From the NCBI GenBank assembly GCA_002432085.1, contig DJFN01000263.1, positions 33,543 to 39,851 on the forward strand: a stretch of 6,309 bases of DNA, given 5' to 3'. A program made the position numbers and the translations under genes. Source of the stretch: Flavobacteriales bacterium UBA5871. GTDB taxonomy: Bacteria; Bacteroidota; Bacteroidia; Flavobacteriales_D; Crocinitomicaceae. The notes below the pieces were generated by a model that saw only the letters and a program-made list of their open reading frames with translations, ran no database searches and was not told the origin of the DNA. Below are positions 5,931-6,309 of the stretch, in pieces (the first letter of the stretch is position 1; every line of letters begins with the position of its first letter).

Positions 5931-6309
5931 TCAGGGTTTTTTGGATGCTAAGAGATCTTCCATGATCTTGAGCTGCATCTTCTGGATTTCAAACAATTCC
6001 TTTTGTTGACGAAGGATCAGATGATCGATTTTTTCGTGTAGTACGCGAATCTCCAGCTCCGACTTCAGGTTGATAAGGTAATCTTCTTTGGCGCGCTCGC
6101 GGTCTTTTTCTTCCTGTCGGTTCTGGCTCATCATAATGATCGGAGCCTGTAAGGCAGCAATGCAGGAAAGAATCAGGTTCAGCAGGATGAACGGATAAGG
6201 ATCGAAGCCTTTATTGGCAAGCAGGTAAACATTCGACCCGATCCAGAGCGCGATGAACAGTCCGAACGAAATAATGAACGTCCAGCTGCCACCGAATTCG
6301 GCGACATTA
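5931..6309 (-). CDS. DUF1003 inner-membrane protein, 3' fragment
   Basis: The C-terminal 125 residues are present; the start lies beyond the window's right edge and the first full codon is at 6308 (reading leftwards). Two membrane helices are visible: one around SWTFIISFGLFIALWIGSNV (residues 8-27) and one around YPFILLNLILSCIAALQAP (38-56). They are joined by a short loop, NKGFDPYP, which is a hallmark of DUF1003, as is the following IIMMSQNRQ. A highly charged cytoplasmic tail (about 61-125, rich in Glu, Lys, Arg and heptad-spaced Leu/Ile) probably forms a helix or coiled coil. The family's function is unknown. The ATG at 6132-6134 is an internal methionine right after the second helix, because the frame continues upstream with conserved family sequence. 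The stop is 12 bp before the esterase start, suggesting co-transcription. Confidence 0.88.
   Translation of the reverse strand, partial: NVAEFGGSWTFIISFGLFIALWIGSNVYLLANKGFDPYPFILLNLILSCIAALQAPIIMMSQNRQEEKDRERAKEDYLINLKSELEIRVLHEKIDHLILRQQKELFEIQKMQLKIMEDLLASKKP

Noticed and set aside
5931..6134. A 67-residue coding region as a separate small gene
   Set aside because: The frame continues upstream to the window edge with DUF1003 membrane helices, so the methionine is internal.
1..6309. CRISPR array, tRNA/rRNA genes, insertion sequences, phage genes
   Set aside because: No regularly spaced repeats, no transposase or integrase, and no RNA gene signatures were seen on either strand.

Overview
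The window looks like chromosomal DNA of a free-living Bacteroidota (Flavobacteriia or Cytophagia type). The evidence is the absence of Shine-Dalgarno sequences before the starts, AT-rich leaders, a TonB-dependent receptor with an N-terminal carboxypeptidase-regulatory-like domain, a HmuY-like lipoprotein, and signal peptides ending in A-Q or N-G-Q. Genes are about 50-55% GC in the lines I counted. I cannot name a genus.

Bases 1-4604, all on the + strand, are the distal part of a compact haem-uptake operon. The order is the 3' end of an HmuV-type ABC ATPase, a full HmuS/HemS/ChuS-family cytoplasmic haem-handling protein, a TonB-dependent outer-membrane receptor, and a HmuY-like haem-binding lipoprotein. 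Spacings are 21 bp, 6 bp and a 4-bp ATGA overlap, so the genes are very likely co-transcribed and the last two probably translationally coupled. Inferred flow: the lipoprotein captures haem at the surface, the receptor imports it, an ABC system (binding protein and permease presumably upstream) moves it across the inner membrane, and HmuS receives or degrades it.

Bases 4605-4760 are a 156-bp intergenic stretch of about 28% GC. It holds a perfect 18-bp palindrome and, centred 40 bp further on, a second imperfect palindrome. This is the probable control region of the following gene, a small ArsR-type winged-helix regulator (4761-5072, + strand). The regulator is about 44% GC, lower than its neighbours, and lacks the classical ArsR metal-binding motif.

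Bases 5097-6309, on the - strand and convergent with the regulator, hold an exported esterase-D-family alpha/beta hydrolase. Upstream of it is the 3' part of a DUF1003 inner-membrane protein, which runs off the window end. The two are 12 bp apart and probably co-transcribed. Nothing in the sequence ties this pair firmly to haem uptake, although some esterases of this family hydrolyse siderophores.

No RNA genes, insertion sequences, CRISPR arrays or clear intrinsic terminators were seen. The most interesting points are the two-repeat form of the HmuY-like protein, its pairing with a proteobacterial-type HmuS, and the paired palindromes before an atypical ArsR regulator.
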